63,368 nt of DNA, taken from contig JABFSR010000025.1 in assembly GCA_013140495.1 (NCBI GenBank), positions 1 through 63,368 on the forward strand, written 5' to 3'. The DNA comes from Verrucomicrobiota bacterium. GTDB lineage: Bacteria > Verrucomicrobiota > Verrucomicrobiia > Limisphaerales > JADLHS01. The notes under the pieces were generated by a model that searched no databases, was not told the DNA's origin, and saw only the letters and a list, made by a program, of their open reading frames with translations. Positions 1 through 9,607 of this stretch are shown piece by piece (position 1 is the stretch's first letter; the number at the start of each line of letters is the position of its first letter). A program made the translations under genes and the position numbers.

Positions 1-214
1 CTCCAGCGCTGCGCGGACGACCACCGGTGCCGTCACGCCGTTCGCCTTCGCGCCGCGGCGGGCGCGGGCCGCGACGGTCATCGCCGCCGCGTTCGCGGGG
101 CGCGCCTTCGTTGCCGGTGTATTTCTCGAAGCGATTGGAGTTTGCGGACTCCTGTGCCCAGGAGGGCAGAAAGAGTTTTTCCAGATCAAGGTCCGTTTCC
201 GGATTGTTGTTCAT
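1..214 (-). CDS. N-terminus of an unidentified protein with a disordered, Arg/Gly-rich start (partial)
   Basis: The minus strand reads from an ATG at 214 and stays open to the window edge, giving 71 residues. The protein starts MNNNPETDLDLEKLFLPSW and then becomes rich in Arg, Gly, Pro and Glu (repeats such as RRGPRPPRREGERR), typical of a disordered basic tail. The short acidic/hydrophobic start followed by a basic linker suggests a protein whose folded domain lies beyond the window. I cannot name its family. The gene is divergent from the methyltransferase at 375, leaving about 160 bases for two promoters. A plus-strand reading of the same stretch is arginine/serine-rich and looks like a shadow. 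Confidence 0.6.
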   Translation of the reverse strand, partial: MNNNPETDLDLEKLFLPSWAQESANSNRFEKYTGNEGAPRERGGDDRRGPRPPRREGERRDGTGGRPRSAG

Positions 215-374
215 AAAACGATGACAGCCCCACAGCAGGACTCGATAATTTGTCACTGAATCATGTGATGACGGCAAACTGATTGCAATCAAAGAAACCG
301 AAAACAAGCGGCCTTGGCTGTTGCAGATTTTCGGTTTGTTTCGCCGGTAGTCTCCCGCTAGGCTTCGCGCCCGT

Positions 375-1664
375 ATGGCCAATTTGTCTTTCTCTCCGAT
401 TCTGGTGACGCGTACCGCGTGCCGCATCTGCGGCAGCAAGGCGCTTTCCAAGGTGCTCAGTCTTGGCGACCAATATATTGCCGGATCATTCGCCGGGCCG
501 GATGGCAAGCCGCCCGTCTCCCGCCGAATTCCCCTGGACCTCGTGCGTTGCGATCCCGCGCAGGATCAAAATGCGTGCGGTCTGGTCCAGATGCGTCACA
601 GCGTTCCGCCGCGCATCCTGTATCGTTCATATTTCTACCGGTCCGGCATCAACCAGTCCATGCGCGATCATCTTGCGGGCATCAGCAAGTTCGCCGAGGA
701 CACGGTGAAGCTTGAGGCAGGCGATCTCGTGGTGGACATCGGCTGCAATGACGGGACGCTGTTGAAGTCCTATCGCGTGCCGGGCATCAAACGACTCGGT
801 ATTGATCCGTCGAACATGGTTGAGCACGCACGCGCAGCGGGACTCGAGGTCGTGAATGATTTCTTCTCGGAAGCGGCATTGCGCTCCGCGTATCCGGTTC
901 AGAAGGCCAAGGTCATCACCTCCATCGCGATGTTTTACGATCTGGAGAACCCGCACAAGTTCGTGGGTGACATCAAGGCATCGCTGGATGAAAAGGGAAT
1001 CTGGATTCTCGAACTGAGCTACCTGCCCCTGATGCTCAAGATGAACAGCTTTGACACCGTCTGCCACGAGCATCTCGAATACTATTCACTCGCACCGATG
1101 GAACGCTTGTTCGCCGAGCATGATCTTGAAGTGGTGGACGTGACATTGAACGACTGCAACGGTGGCAGCTTCCGCATTGCCGTTGGTCATTGCGGACAGG
1201 TTGCGCCGAGCGCCGAGGCGCATGATCGCGTGCAGACGCTGCGCATCGAGGAATTTGAACTGGCGCTCGACACCGACGCGCCCTACGCGGCATTCCGGAA
1301 AAACATCGAGAAGATTCGGAAAGACCTGCGGGCGTTTCTGGCGAAGGCGAAGAAGGAAAAGAAGCTCGTGCATGGTTACGGCGCGTCAACGAAAGGGAAC
1401 ACGACGCTGCAATACATCGGCGCGACTCCTGATCTCCTGCTGGCCATTGCGGATCGAAATCCTGACAAGCACGGCTCGTTCACCATCGGCACGAACATTC
1501 CGATCATCTCGGAAGAGGAATCACGGAAGAAGAAACCGGATTACTATCTGGTGTTGCCCTGGCATTTCATGGCCGAGTTCAAGAAGCGCGAGGCGGATTT
1601 CCTCAAGCGCGGCGGCAAGTTCCTCCTGCCGATGCCAACCGTTCATCTCGTCGGCAAGGATTGA
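375..1664 (+). CDS. Class I SAM-dependent C-methyltransferase (TylCIII/NovU-type sugar methyltransferase)
   Basis: This 429-residue protein has the three-part layout of deoxysugar C-methyltransferases. An N-terminal zinc-binding segment starts CRICGS (about residue 15) with a later Cys near residue 70. A Rossmann SAM domain carries VVDIGCNDGTLL (about residues 120-131). The C-terminal domain has HGYGASTKGNT (about 335) and ends in LVLPWHF. In this family the enzyme methylates carbon 3 of a nucleotide-bound keto-deoxysugar; many homologues sit in surface polysaccharide loci. The stop is 7 bases before the sugar-nucleotide dehydratase start at 1672, so the pair is probably co-transcribed and acts on the same nucleotide sugar. 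The exact substrate cannot be read from sequence. Confidence 0.85.
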   Translation: MANLSFSPILVTRTACRICGSKALSKVLSLGDQYIAGSFAGPDGKPPVSRRIPLDLVRCDPAQDQNACGLVQMRHSVPPRILYRSYFYRSGINQSMRDHLAGISKFAEDTVKLEAGDLVVDIGCNDGTLLKSYRVPGIKRLGIDPSNMVEHARAAGLEVVNDFFSEAALRSAYPVQKAKVITSIAMFYDLENPHKFVGDIKASLDEKGIWILELSYLPLMLKMNSFDTVCHEHLEYYSLAPMERLFAEHDLEVVDVTLNDCNGGSFRIAVGHCGQVAPSAEAHDRVQTLRIEEFELALDTDAPYAAFRKNIEKIRKDLRAFLAKAKKEKKLVHGYGASTKGNTTLQYIGATPDLLLAIADRNPDKHGSFTIGTNIPIISEEESRKKKPDYYLVLPWHFMAEFKKREADFLKRGGKFLLPMPTVHLVGKD

Positions 1665-1671
1665 TTGCCGG

Positions 1672-2691
1672 ATGAAACGCACGGCCATCACGGGCATCGG
1701 CGGTCAGGACGGTACCTACCTTGCGCGCGGATTACTCAAGCGCGGTTACGAAGTCCACGGACTGCTGCAATTTCCCTTCGACCGTGAAGAACCGACGCTG
1801 CGCCGTCGTTATCCTCCGGATGAATTCAACGCCGTGCGCTGGTCCACCGGCTCGCTCGAAGACCCATTCTCACTCGTGCGATTTCTAAAATCTTCAAAGC
1901 CTGACGAAATCTATCACCTCGCCGGGCTGACCGATTCGCGCCAGAGTTTTCTCGTGCCGGAAGAAAGCGTCCTGTCAATCACTCTCGGCACGCTGCGATT
2001 GCTTGAAGCTGCGCGTGAGTTTTGTCCGGACGCGAAAATCTTTCTCGCATCATCCGCCGAGGTGTTTGGTGTGCCTGTCGAAACGCCACAAAGCGAGACG
2101 ACGCTGATGAAGCCGGTGACACCCTACGGCATCGCCAAGCTGGCGGCGGATCAATTCGGGCGATTGCACCGGGAGAAGTATTCGCAATTCGTGACCATCG
2201 GCCATCTCTACAATCACGAATCACCGTTGCGCCCGCCGAATTATCTGAGCCGCCGCCTTTGTCTCGGAGTTGCCGCCATCAAACGCGGCGAATCGAAGGA
2301 TCTGCAGCTTGGCGATCTGACTGCCGAACGCGATTGGAGTGACGCACGCGACATCGTCAACGCCATGTGGCTTTCCCTTCAGGCATCGCGGCCCGGCGAT
2401 TTTGTGTTCGCTTCCGGCAAGCAGAAGAAGGTTGAGGACTTTGTTGCGACTGCATTCCGCGCCGCCGGATTGGATTGGCAACAATTCGTCAAGGAATCGA
2501 ACCGCACAAACAACCAGCAGCAGGTCACGAACGGCCTTTGTGGCAACGCGCGCAAGGCCGAGGCAGAACTCGGGTGGAAACGCGCGTGGGATTTTGGCAC
2601 GATGGTAACCGACCTGGTGCAGGCTGAGTTGGAAAACCGATCCGAACTGGAACGGGCGAATCCGGCGGCTGTTCCAGGAACTCGTGAGTGA
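1672..2691 (+). CDS. GDP-mannose 4,6-dehydratase-like SDR enzyme
   Basis: The protein has 339 residues and is an extended short-chain dehydrogenase. It starts MKRTAITGIGGQDGTYLARG; the GxxGQDG dinucleotide-binding loop is characteristic of GDP-mannose dehydratase. Later marks are the catalytic YGIAK (YxxxK), SSAEVFG, and NHESPLR, which matches the NHESPRRG substrate loop of GMD. Family members convert GDP-mannose to GDP-4-keto-6-deoxymannose, the precursor of fucose, rhamnose and perosamine. The ATG at 1672 was chosen because the conserved fold starts there; a longer reading upstream overlaps the methyltransferase in another frame. Together with the methyltransferase it suggests synthesis of a branched deoxysugar. 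The length is slightly below typical GMD, so a related dehydratase or epimerase is possible. Confidence 0.82.
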   Translation: MKRTAITGIGGQDGTYLARGLLKRGYEVHGLLQFPFDREEPTLRRRYPPDEFNAVRWSTGSLEDPFSLVRFLKSSKPDEIYHLAGLTDSRQSFLVPEESVLSITLGTLRLLEAAREFCPDAKIFLASSAEVFGVPVETPQSETTLMKPVTPYGIAKLAADQFGRLHREKYSQFVTIGHLYNHESPLRPPNYLSRRLCLGVAAIKRGESKDLQLGDLTAERDWSDARDIVNAMWLSLQASRPGDFVFASGKQKKVEDFVATAFRAAGLDWQQFVKESNRTNNQQQVTNGLCGNARKAEAELGWKRAWDFGTMVTDLVQAELENRSELERANPAAVPGTRE

Positions 2692-2793
2692 GTCGCGGTT
2701 TGTTACCTTCGTCGCAGGCAGAAATCCCGGGGTGATGTCAGCGTTTCACGGGACACTGCCTTGAATTAGGCCAGACTCAAACCAGGGAAGGAA

Positions 2794-3051
2794 TCAACCA
2801 ATCACCACGGGCAGCGGCGATTCGCCCTGGTTGACGTGATTGATCTGGATGCTGAACGAGACAACGCACGGATCCGCAGACTCCATGTTGATGACGAGAC
2901 GCTTCTTGGGAATCTCAGGCGAAACCGGCGCTTGCCCGCGCAGTTGCATCAAGTAGAGAACGGACGGACGTGGAGCGGGCCGCCGGTTGGTGATCTGGGC
3001 GAGTCCCTTGACTTCCTGCATCAATTTCAAAAGTTTCATCTTCGTAGCCAT
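2794..3051 (-). CDS. Small conserved-looking protein of unknown function (85 aa)
   Basis: The start at 3051 is supported by a strong ribosome-binding site, AAGGAAGG, about 7 bases upstream on the minus strand; a longer reading from 3096 lacks one. The protein starts MATKMKLLKLMQEVKGLAQI and continues with a Pro/Arg-rich stretch (NRRPAPRPSV) followed by alternating hydrophobic strands (KRLVINM, CVVSFSIQINHV). There is no signal peptide or membrane segment. I do not recognise the family. It sits alone between the sugar-nucleotide gene and lptD. The good ribosome site and ordered composition argue that it is real. Confidence 0.6.
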   Translation of the reverse strand: MATKMKLLKLMQEVKGLAQITNRRPAPRPSVLYLMQLRGQAPVSPEIPKKRLVINMESADPCVVSFSIQINHVNQGESPLPVVIG

Positions 3052-3291
3052 GTATGTTGCCTTCCTTGTGCGGCGTGATTGCAGGAGATATGCCATTGAG
3101 TTTTTGTTGTCGTGTGTCTGAACGCTTATCAGAAAATCCGAACAATGAGTTGCGTATTTCTAACAACGTCCGGATTTCAGATGTGCCTGCGTTGTTTTTC
3201 TGAACACGCCGGAAAGTCTGATTTGTTCGTGATGGAATCTGCTCTTTTGGATTGGCAGCCTTAAACCCTTCTGTTTAGCTGGCTGCGCCGA

Positions 3292-5517
3292 ATGACCAGA
3301 TGCCGCTTCATCCTTTTTGTCGCAAGCCTGCTTGCGACCTCTCTCGCCTGCTTTGGGCAGGCATTGCCCAAGCCGGAACTCCACCTGGATGCCGAGGGAG
3401 GTTTCGAGATAGACAAGACGGGGAAGTTCAATGCAACCAATGGAACGGTTCGTTACGAACAGGCTGTGCTGGTGGCTGATCGTATCAGCGGTGATCAAAC
3501 CACCGGCGACGTCTTTGCCGAGGGGCACGTCCGGTTGATGCACGGCGAACTCATCTGGGTCAGCGAAAGCATCCACTACAATTACCTCACCAAGAAAATG
3601 GAGGCGTCGCAGTTCCGCACCGGCAAATCGCCTGTGTTTACGGAGGGCGAATCGCTCGGAGCTGAGAGCAAGGACAAGAAAGAACCCGACAACAATCCCA
3701 CCAACAAAATCTACACGGCAAAGAACTCCTACTTCACCACGGACGACAACGCCGAGCCGTTTGAGAAGATTCGCGCCCGATCCATCACGATTATTCCCGG
3801 TGACGACGCCCGCATCATAGCCCGGGATGCGACGCTTTATCTTGGCAAGATGCCGGTGTTTTATTTTCCGTACTACTCAAGGCGTCTTGATCCGCACGCG
3901 AATCACTTTGATTTTGTGCCGGGCTACCGCAGTCGCTATGGCGCGTATCTATTGAGCAGCTACAACTGGTATCTGGACCGGCACATTGATGGCATCCTGC
4001 ATCTCGACTATCGTACCCAGCGCGGCGTGGGCGGCGGCCCGGACTTGAATCTGCACATGGATCGCTGGGGCGACGCGTCCTTCAAATACTATTACCTGAA
4101 CGATCAAACCCCCGGCTCTGTCAGCAACGCTGTCAACCTCCCGCACAATCGTCAACGATTCGAGTTCGGCTACAATTCGACCCCTTGGACAAACCTGAAT
4201 CTCAAAGCGCGCGTCAGTTACGAAGGCGACGAACGCGTGCTGCACGATTTCTTTGAAGGTGATTTCCGTGCGAACCCCCAATCCAGCACATTCGTGGAGG
4301 CCACGCGCCATTGGGATAACTTCAGTCTCGATGCCTACGCGCAGCCCCGGGTCAATTCGTTCTTTGAAACTGTTGAACGCCTTCCTGACGTGCGGCTCAC
4401 TGGTTTTCGCCAGCAACTCGGAGACTCGCCGCTCTTTTACGAGAGCGAAACTTCCGCAGGCTGGTATCGCCGGCTGTTTGCCGAGACCAACAACGTCGCC
4501 TCCGGCCTGGACTACGAAGCCGCGCGCGCAGACACCTATCATCAGCTCACGCTCCCCAAGACTTATTTCGGCTGGCTCAACTTCACGCCGCGCGTGGGAG
4601 GGCGGTTCTCCTACTATGGCAACGATTCTGGTCCCGGTGGCACGAACAGCGAAATTCAGCGTGGCATCTTCAACACTGGTGCGGAGGTTTCGTTCAAAGC
4701 CTCGCGCCTCTGGTCCGGCACAACAAATCGCCTCCTGGCACTCGACGGCTTGCGGCATATCGTCGAACCGTCGGTCAACTACGTTTATGTTCCCGCGCCG
4801 CAACGCGGACCCTCCGGTGTGCCGAAGTTTGACTACGAACTGCCAAGCTTGCGTCTGTTGCCCGTCGAGTTTCCGGATTACAACGCGATTGATTCCATTG
4901 ACAGTCAGAATGTGATGCGGCTCGGCTTGCGGAATCGCTTGCAGACCAAACGCGATGGCCAGATCGAGAACCTCGTTTATTGGGATCTTTATACCGACTG
5001 GCGGATGGACAGGCATGATGGCCAGAGCACGTTTGCAGATGTTTATTCTGATCTCGTCTTTCGCCCGCGCACCTGGCTCACGCTGGAATCCCAGACGCGC
5101 TACGATTCGGAAAGTGGCCGCTTTAACATGTCGTTCCACAATCTGACGATTCAACCCAACGACAGATGGAGCTGGGGCATTGGCCACTGGTATTTGCGCG
5201 ATGATCTCAGTGGCTCGCCATTGGCATTGGGTCGCGGGAACGATCTCTTCACAAGTACGATCTTCTACCGGCTGGATGAGAACTGGGGTTTCCGTTTGCA
5301 CCATCAGTTTGAGGCGCGCGACGGCACATTGGAGGAGCAGGACTACACGATCTACCGCGACATGCGTAGCTGGACGGCGGCGCTGACCCTGCGCAAAAGG
5401 GATCATCGTGATGGGAAGGACGACTACACTGTGGCGTTTACATTCTCGTTGAAAGCCTCGCCGCGTTTCGGTCTCGGCGGCGATACGGTGAAGCCGGCCC
5501 GATTGCTCGGGTATTGA
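3292..5517 (+). CDS. lptD: LPS-assembly protein LptD (OstA-like outer-membrane protein)
   Basis: This 741-residue protein has a signal peptide (hydrophobic core LFVASLLATSLACFGQA, cleavage probably after residue 25). An OstA/LptA-like beta-jellyroll follows (about 30-170), then a long beta-barrel domain. The phrase ARDATLYLGKMPVFYFPYYS (about 180-200) and the following FDFVPGYRSRYGAYL are typical of LptD. The C-terminal two thirds are rich in aromatic residues alternating with polar ones, as in transmembrane beta-strands. LptD with the lipoprotein LptE inserts lipopolysaccharide into the outer leaflet, so this host should have a Gram-negative envelope. No other lpt gene is nearby. The four conserved cysteines of enterobacterial LptD are not evident, so disulfide-dependent maturation may differ. 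Confidence 0.85.
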   Translation: MTRCRFILFVASLLATSLACFGQALPKPELHLDAEGGFEIDKTGKFNATNGTVRYEQAVLVADRISGDQTTGDVFAEGHVRLMHGELIWVSESIHYNYLTKKMEASQFRTGKSPVFTEGESLGAESKDKKEPDNNPTNKIYTAKNSYFTTDDNAEPFEKIRARSITIIPGDDARIIARDATLYLGKMPVFYFPYYSRRLDPHANHFDFVPGYRSRYGAYLLSSYNWYLDRHIDGILHLDYRTQRGVGGGPDLNLHMDRWGDASFKYYYLNDQTPGSVSNAVNLPHNRQRFEFGYNSTPWTNLNLKARVSYEGDERVLHDFFEGDFRANPQSSTFVEATRHWDNFSLDAYAQPRVNSFFETVERLPDVRLTGFRQQLGDSPLFYESETSAGWYRRLFAETNNVASGLDYEAARADTYHQLTLPKTYFGWLNFTPRVGGRFSYYGNDSGPGGTNSEIQRGIFNTGAEVSFKASRLWSGTTNRLLALDGLRHIVEPSVNYVYVPAPQRGPSGVPKFDYELPSLRLLPVEFPDYNAIDSIDSQNVMRLGLRNRLQTKRDGQIENLVYWDLYTDWRMDRHDGQSTFADVYSDLVFRPRTWLTLESQTRYDSESGRFNMSFHNLTIQPNDRWSWGIGHWYLRDDLSGSPLALGRGNDLFTSTIFYRLDENWGFRLHHQFEARDGTLEEQDYTIYRDMRSWTAALTLRKRDHRDGKDDYTVAFTFSLKASPRFGLGGDTVKPARLLGY

Positions 5518-5653
5518 TCGCCGGCGCGCTGGCAGCGGCGAATCTTCAACGCCTGTCACCTTGGAATAGGCTGCTCATCAGTTCAGGGTTTGCCTGTTTT
5601 CTTTGCCCAGTAAAACAGTTTCCATTCGTCCCCGTCGTTGTTAGCTTGCGTCC

Positions 5654-7945
5654 ATGATTCTATCTCCGGACGAACTGCGGAGTCTCACGGAACTCAAACA
5701 CCGTTCCCCTCACGAACTTCTCGGCATGCATCGGCTTGGGGATGGCTCGGGCGTGGTTGCCCGGGTTTTCCTCTCGTATGCTGCGAAAGTGTCTGTTCAT
5801 CCGGTCCGGTCGGGAAGCCATCCGGCGTTTGAGCTTCAGCGCATTCACGAGTCCGGATTGTTCGAAGGCGTGACCACGGCGGCGAAGGACGTCTATTCGT
5901 ATGAACTGGCAGTCACGGACACGCATGGTCGCACGCATCAGACGCGGGATCCGTATTCGTTCCTGCCAACTCTGGGCGAGCAGGATTTGTTTTTGTTCGG
6001 CAAAGGCGATGAGCGGCGCATTTACGACAAGCTCGGAGCGCAGCTCCGCACAATGGATGGCGTGGCCGGTGTCAGCTTCGCAGTCTGGGCACCGAATGCG
6101 CAGCGCGTCAGTGTTGTCGGTGATTTCAACGGCTGGGATGGTCGGCGTCACGCGATGCGATTGCTCGGTGCTTCAGGCGTCTGGGAGATTTTCGTGCCCG
6201 GCATCGGTGATGGCGCGCACTACAAGTTCGAGATTCGCGATCTTCACGGCCACATCAAACTCAACACCGATCCGTTCGGGTTTTTCTTTGAAGTGCCCGC
6301 GCCCACCAAAAACGCCGCCATCGTCTGGAACAACCGCAAGTTCAACTGGACGGACGACGCATGGCTCAAGAGTCGTCGTGAAACCAACCCGCTCCGTGCG
6401 CCCGTGAGCATCTACGAACTGCACATCGGTTCGTGGCGTAAGACCTCCGGCGCGGAATCGTTGGGCTATCGCGATCTTGCCGCACCGCTGGTTGAGTATT
6501 TGAAACGCATGGGCTTCACGCACGTCGAGTTCATGCCGCTGGCGGAGCACGCGTTCTATCCGTCCTGGGGTTATCAGGTCACGGGATTCTTTGCGCCAAC
6601 CAGTCGTTATGGCACGCCTGAAGATTTGCAGCATCTCGTCAATGAACTTCACAATGCCGGCATTGGCGTGATTGTTGACTGGGTGCCGGCGCATTTCCCT
6701 CGTGACACCTGGGCGCTGGCGCAGTTCGACGGCACCGCGCTGTTTGAGCACGAAGACCCGCGCAAAGGCGCGCATCAGGACTGGGGCACGCTGATCTTCA
6801 ACTACGGTCGCCACGAGGTGCGGAATTTTCTCATCGCCAACGCCCTGTTCTGGTGCGAACGCTTTCACATAGACGGTCTGCGCGTGGACGCCGTGGCCTC
6901 AATGCTCTACCTCGATTACTCGCGCAAGGAAGGCGAATGGGTTCCAAACCAATACGGCGGGCGTGAGAATCTCGAAGCCATCGAATTTTTCCGGGCGTTC
7001 AATCATCTCGTTCACACGGAGTTTCCCGGCGTGATGACCATTGCCGAGGAATCCACCGCGTGGCCGCAGGTGACAAGGCCGCCCTACATCGGCGGTCTCG
7101 GATTCTCGCTCAAGTGGAACATGGGCTGGATGCACGACACGCTGACTTATTTCAAGCACGAGCCGGTGCACCGCAAGTTTCATCAGAACGATCTCACCTT
7201 CGCGATGCTCTATCACTACCACGAGAATTTCACGCTGCCGCTCTCGCACGATGAAGTGGTGCATGGCAAGGGATCGTTGCTCGGGCGGATGCCGGGTGAC
7301 GATTGGCAAAAGTTCGCCAACCTCCGCGCGCTGATCGCGTATCAATGGCTGTTTCCTGGAAAGAAACTGCTCTTCATGGGATGCGAACTTGGCCAGAGCA
7401 GCGAGTGGAACGCAAACTCACAGGTGGATTGGTGGCTGCTCGATGCCGGTCCGTATCATCGCGGCCTGCAACAATTCGTCGCCGACCTGAATCATCTTTA
7501 CCGCAACGCGCCGTGCCTGTGGCAGGCGGATTTCGAGACGGAAGGATTCCAGTGGATTGACGTAACCGACAACGAGAACAGCGTGCTCTCATTCGTCCGC
7601 CGTGCGCCCGGGACGGACTGCGAAGTCGTGGTGATCCTCAATCTCACGCCTGTGGTGCGACACAACTATCGTCTCGGCCTGCCGCGTGGTGGTTACTGGC
7701 TGGAAGCGTTGAACAGTGACGCCTCGATCTACGGAGGTGGAAACATCGGCAACCTCGGCGGCGTGACTGCGGCAGGAATTCCGACTCACGGCCAGGCTTA
7801 CTCGGCGGAATTCACGCTGCCGCCGCTGGGTGTGATGGTGTTTTGCCCTGAGCCGAAGCCTTCAGCCGCACCTGCGCTCGCACCCGTGCCTGAAACCAAG
7901 AAGGCGAAGAAACAATCCAAGACCAAACTTATCGACCGGCCTTGA
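5654..7945 (+). CDS. glgB: 1,4-alpha-glucan branching enzyme GlgB (GH13 family)
   Basis: The 763-residue enzyme makes alpha-1,6 branches in glycogen. The N-terminus holds the first beta-sandwich (SPHELLGMH, about 20) and a CBM48 domain (SVVGDFNGWDGRRHAM, about 155-170). The GH13 barrel follows. The catalytic nucleophile is Asp412 in GLRVDAVASMLYLDYSR, the acid/base is Glu465 in MTIAEEST, and the third acid is Asp533 in LSHDEVVHGKGS. The length matches the long, two-N-domain bacterial form. The last 30 residues form a Pro/Ala/Lys tail (ETKKAKKQSKTK) that looks disordered and is unusual for GlgB. No other glycogen gene is adjacent. Confidence 0.95.
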   Translation: MILSPDELRSLTELKHRSPHELLGMHRLGDGSGVVARVFLSYAAKVSVHPVRSGSHPAFELQRIHESGLFEGVTTAAKDVYSYELAVTDTHGRTHQTRDPYSFLPTLGEQDLFLFGKGDERRIYDKLGAQLRTMDGVAGVSFAVWAPNAQRVSVVGDFNGWDGRRHAMRLLGASGVWEIFVPGIGDGAHYKFEIRDLHGHIKLNTDPFGFFFEVPAPTKNAAIVWNNRKFNWTDDAWLKSRRETNPLRAPVSIYELHIGSWRKTSGAESLGYRDLAAPLVEYLKRMGFTHVEFMPLAEHAFYPSWGYQVTGFFAPTSRYGTPEDLQHLVNELHNAGIGVIVDWVPAHFPRDTWALAQFDGTALFEHEDPRKGAHQDWGTLIFNYGRHEVRNFLIANALFWCERFHIDGLRVDAVASMLYLDYSRKEGEWVPNQYGGRENLEAIEFFRAFNHLVHTEFPGVMTIAEESTAWPQVTRPPYIGGLGFSLKWNMGWMHDTLTYFKHEPVHRKFHQNDLTFAMLYHYHENFTLPLSHDEVVHGKGSLLGRMPGDDWQKFANLRALIAYQWLFPGKKLLFMGCELGQSSEWNANSQVDWWLLDAGPYHRGLQQFVADLNHLYRNAPCLWQADFETEGFQWIDVTDNENSVLSFVRRAPGTDCEVVVILNLTPVVRHNYRLGLPRGGYWLEALNSDASIYGGGNIGNLGGVTAAGIPTHGQAYSAEFTLPPLGVMVFCPEPKPSAAPALAPVPETKKAKKQSKTKLIDRP

Positions 7946-7974
7946 GGAGAAAATTGGATCTGATGATCGGTTGG

Positions 7975-8268
7975 TTAATTTGAAAGATTGAACAGCGCAT
8001 ACCAAATCCAAGGTGTCAAACCAGCCAGTACCGCTGGATAAACCCACCAGCTGCATCGCTGATGATGACGGATACGGCTCTCTAAAATGATCAATGCCAG
8101 AAGTGTGGTTAGCAACGGTAAGAGCAGATACAACACTTCTAACACGACAGACAGATTCTCTCCCCATTGATGGTTAAGCCAAAGCAAGCCGTGCCAAGCC
8201 AATACCAGAACATAGACAGCTATCGCTTGGAAACGAATATCAATCGTGATCTGGCCGATGGTACGCAT
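7975..8268 (-). CDS. Small three-helix membrane protein of unknown function
   Basis: The 97-residue product has three hydrophobic segments: about 14-31 (AIAVYVLVLAWHGLLWL), 39-62 (LSVVLEVLYLLLPLLTTLLALI) and 75-93 (VYPAVLAGLTPWIWYALF). They are separated by short charged loops (SRIRHHQR), so an inner-membrane protein is likely. There is no clear ribosome-binding site, which weakens the start choice. Base composition is lower in GC than the neighbours, hinting at a recent arrival. It converges on glgB with a 29-base gap. I do not recognise the family. Confidence 0.5.
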   Translation of the reverse strand: MRTIGQITIDIRFQAIAVYVLVLAWHGLLWLNHQWGENLSVVLEVLYLLLPLLTTLLALIILESRIRHHQRCSWWVYPAVLAGLTPWIWYALFNLSN

Positions 8269-8441
8269 CTCAGTCTAACTTCGGACAGGCCAAATGCGGG
8301 TTAGGTCTCTGCGCCAACTGGATAGGCTTTGTGCTTGGTTCATGACTTGATTTAAGTCCCCGTTCCCAGATCGGGCAAGTGATTTGTTTGGGTTGTGTTG
8401 GCTGCGACTCTCAACCCAGTAACCGTTCTTGCCACCGCAAG

Positions 8442-8479
8442 GTCTTGAAGTGCGCCAGAGGGCTGGCGCACTCCAAGAC
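8442..8479. repeat. Hairpin repeat in the 312-base gap before nadC
   Basis: Arms 8442-8456 (GTCTTGAAGTGCGCC) and 8465-8479 (GGCGCACTCCAAGAC) pair in 14 of 15 positions around an 8-base loop. No T-run follows, so it is more like a REP-type repeat than a terminator. The rest of the gap (8269-8579) shows no further gene. Confidence 0.55.
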
Positions 8480-8579
8480 GCTACGCGCCACTTCTTGCCC
8501 TATCCACAATCACTCGCTGCGTGGAATGCTGCCTCACAATTTCCTTTTTACTTTCGGCGCTTCAACTCATCTTGGGTTC

Positions 8580-9437
8580 GTGAAACTTTCCTCACAAGAA
8601 ATCGAACGCGCCGTCCGCGCCGCGCTGGCCGAGGACATCGGCAGCGGCGATGTCACCTCGCTCGCCACCGTACCTGCTTCCGCCAGCTTCACTGTCGTCA
8701 TGCGCGCCCGTGAGCCGATGGTCGTGGCGGGTCTGGCCTTTGCCGAAACCGCGTTCCGTTCGTTATCCTCTAGGGTCCGCATCAAACGCCTGACCCGCGA
8801 TGGCCTGTCGTTGAAGGCAGGTGCGGCCTTGCTTCAAATCACTGGCCCGGCGCGTGCCATTCTTTCTGCCGAACGTGTGGCATTGAATTTTGTCCAGCGA
8901 CTTTCCGGCGTGGCGACTTTGACCGCGCAGTACGTCGCCGCTATCAAGGGAACTCGCGCCCAAATTCTTGATACACGCAAGACGACGCCAGGCTGGCGGC
9001 GGTTTGAAAAATACGCGGTGGCCTGCGGCGGCGGGCGTAATCATCGCGTCGGTCTGTTCGATATGGTGTTGATCAAGGACAACCACCTCGCTGTGTTGCG
9101 TAACGCGAGACCCAACGCCGTGGCGGCGGCAGTGAATCGCGCGCGGGAAAAGTTCCCGAAGCTCAAGATCGAGGTTGAGGCTGACACATTGTCACAGGTA
9201 AAGCAGGCTGTGGACGCTGGCGCTGACATCATACTGCTCGACAACATGAGTCCGGCACTTTTGCGGCAGGCGGTGATGATTGTTGGCGGTCGCGCAAAAA
9301 CCGAGGCCAGTGGTGGGGTGAATCTCAAGACGATCCGAGCCATTGCTCAAACCGGAGTGGACTTCATTTCAGTCGGCGCTCTGACACACTCCGCTCGCGC
9401 TGTGGACATCGGATTGGATTTCGAGGATGCCTGTTGA
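8580..9437 (+). CDS. nadC: Nicotinate-nucleotide pyrophosphorylase (quinolinate phosphoribosyltransferase)
   Basis: NadC converts quinolinate and PRPP to nicotinate mononucleotide in de novo NAD synthesis. The protein has the N-terminal ALAEDIGSGDVTS, the PRPP/quinolinate-binding RTTPG variant (DTRKTTPGWRRFEKYAV), GGGRNHRVGLFDMVLIKDNH, and the C-terminal EVEADTLSQ, DIILLDNM and FISVGALTHS strands of the type II PRTase barrel. I chose the GTG at 8580 (285 residues, starting KLSSQEIERAVRAA) because family members begin there. An ATG at 8526 would add 18 residues with no recognisable function, and neither has a good ribosome site. It converges with the aminotransferase gene. Confidence 0.93.
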   Translation: MKLSSQEIERAVRAALAEDIGSGDVTSLATVPASASFTVVMRAREPMVVAGLAFAETAFRSLSSRVRIKRLTRDGLSLKAGAALLQITGPARAILSAERVALNFVQRLSGVATLTAQYVAAIKGTRAQILDTRKTTPGWRRFEKYAVACGGGRNHRVGLFDMVLIKDNHLAVLRNARPNAVAAAVNRAREKFPKLKIEVEADTLSQVKQAVDAGADIILLDNMSPALLRQAVMIVGGRAKTEASGGVNLKTIRAIAQTGVDFISVGALTHSARAVDIGLDFEDAC

Positions 9438-9607
9438 AAGTAGCGGCGGGCCTCCCGGCCTGCCGTGGAGAGCGGCATCTTGCCGCCCGGATAAATCGCC
9501 CATATTGCGGAGTCGTTCAAATTCAAATTGGCATTCATCACCTGCGACGCTTTTTCGCCGGGCTGGAAGCCCGACTCTACGTCAGCCAAGATGGCTGACG
9601 CTACGGT
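9438..9607. repeat. Convergent intergenic region with palindromic repeats
   Basis: The space between the two convergent stops contains several short palindromes. One is a 7-bp stem GTCAGCC/GGCTGAC (9581-9587 with 9593-9599, loop AAGAT). Another is GCGGCA/TGCCGC just upstream near 9472-9486. They resemble degenerate REP units and may also help termination in both directions. No gene was seen. Confidence 0.4.

Noticed and set aside
1162..1671. N-terminal extension of the dehydratase back to 1162
   Set aside because: It overlaps the methyltransferase in another frame and is Arg/Ser-rich shadow sequence.
3949..5559. Long minus-strand open frame (536 codons) opposite lptD
   Set aside because: It mirrors the real gene on the other strand, has no domain or signal peptide, and its composition is what the complement of GC-rich coding DNA gives.
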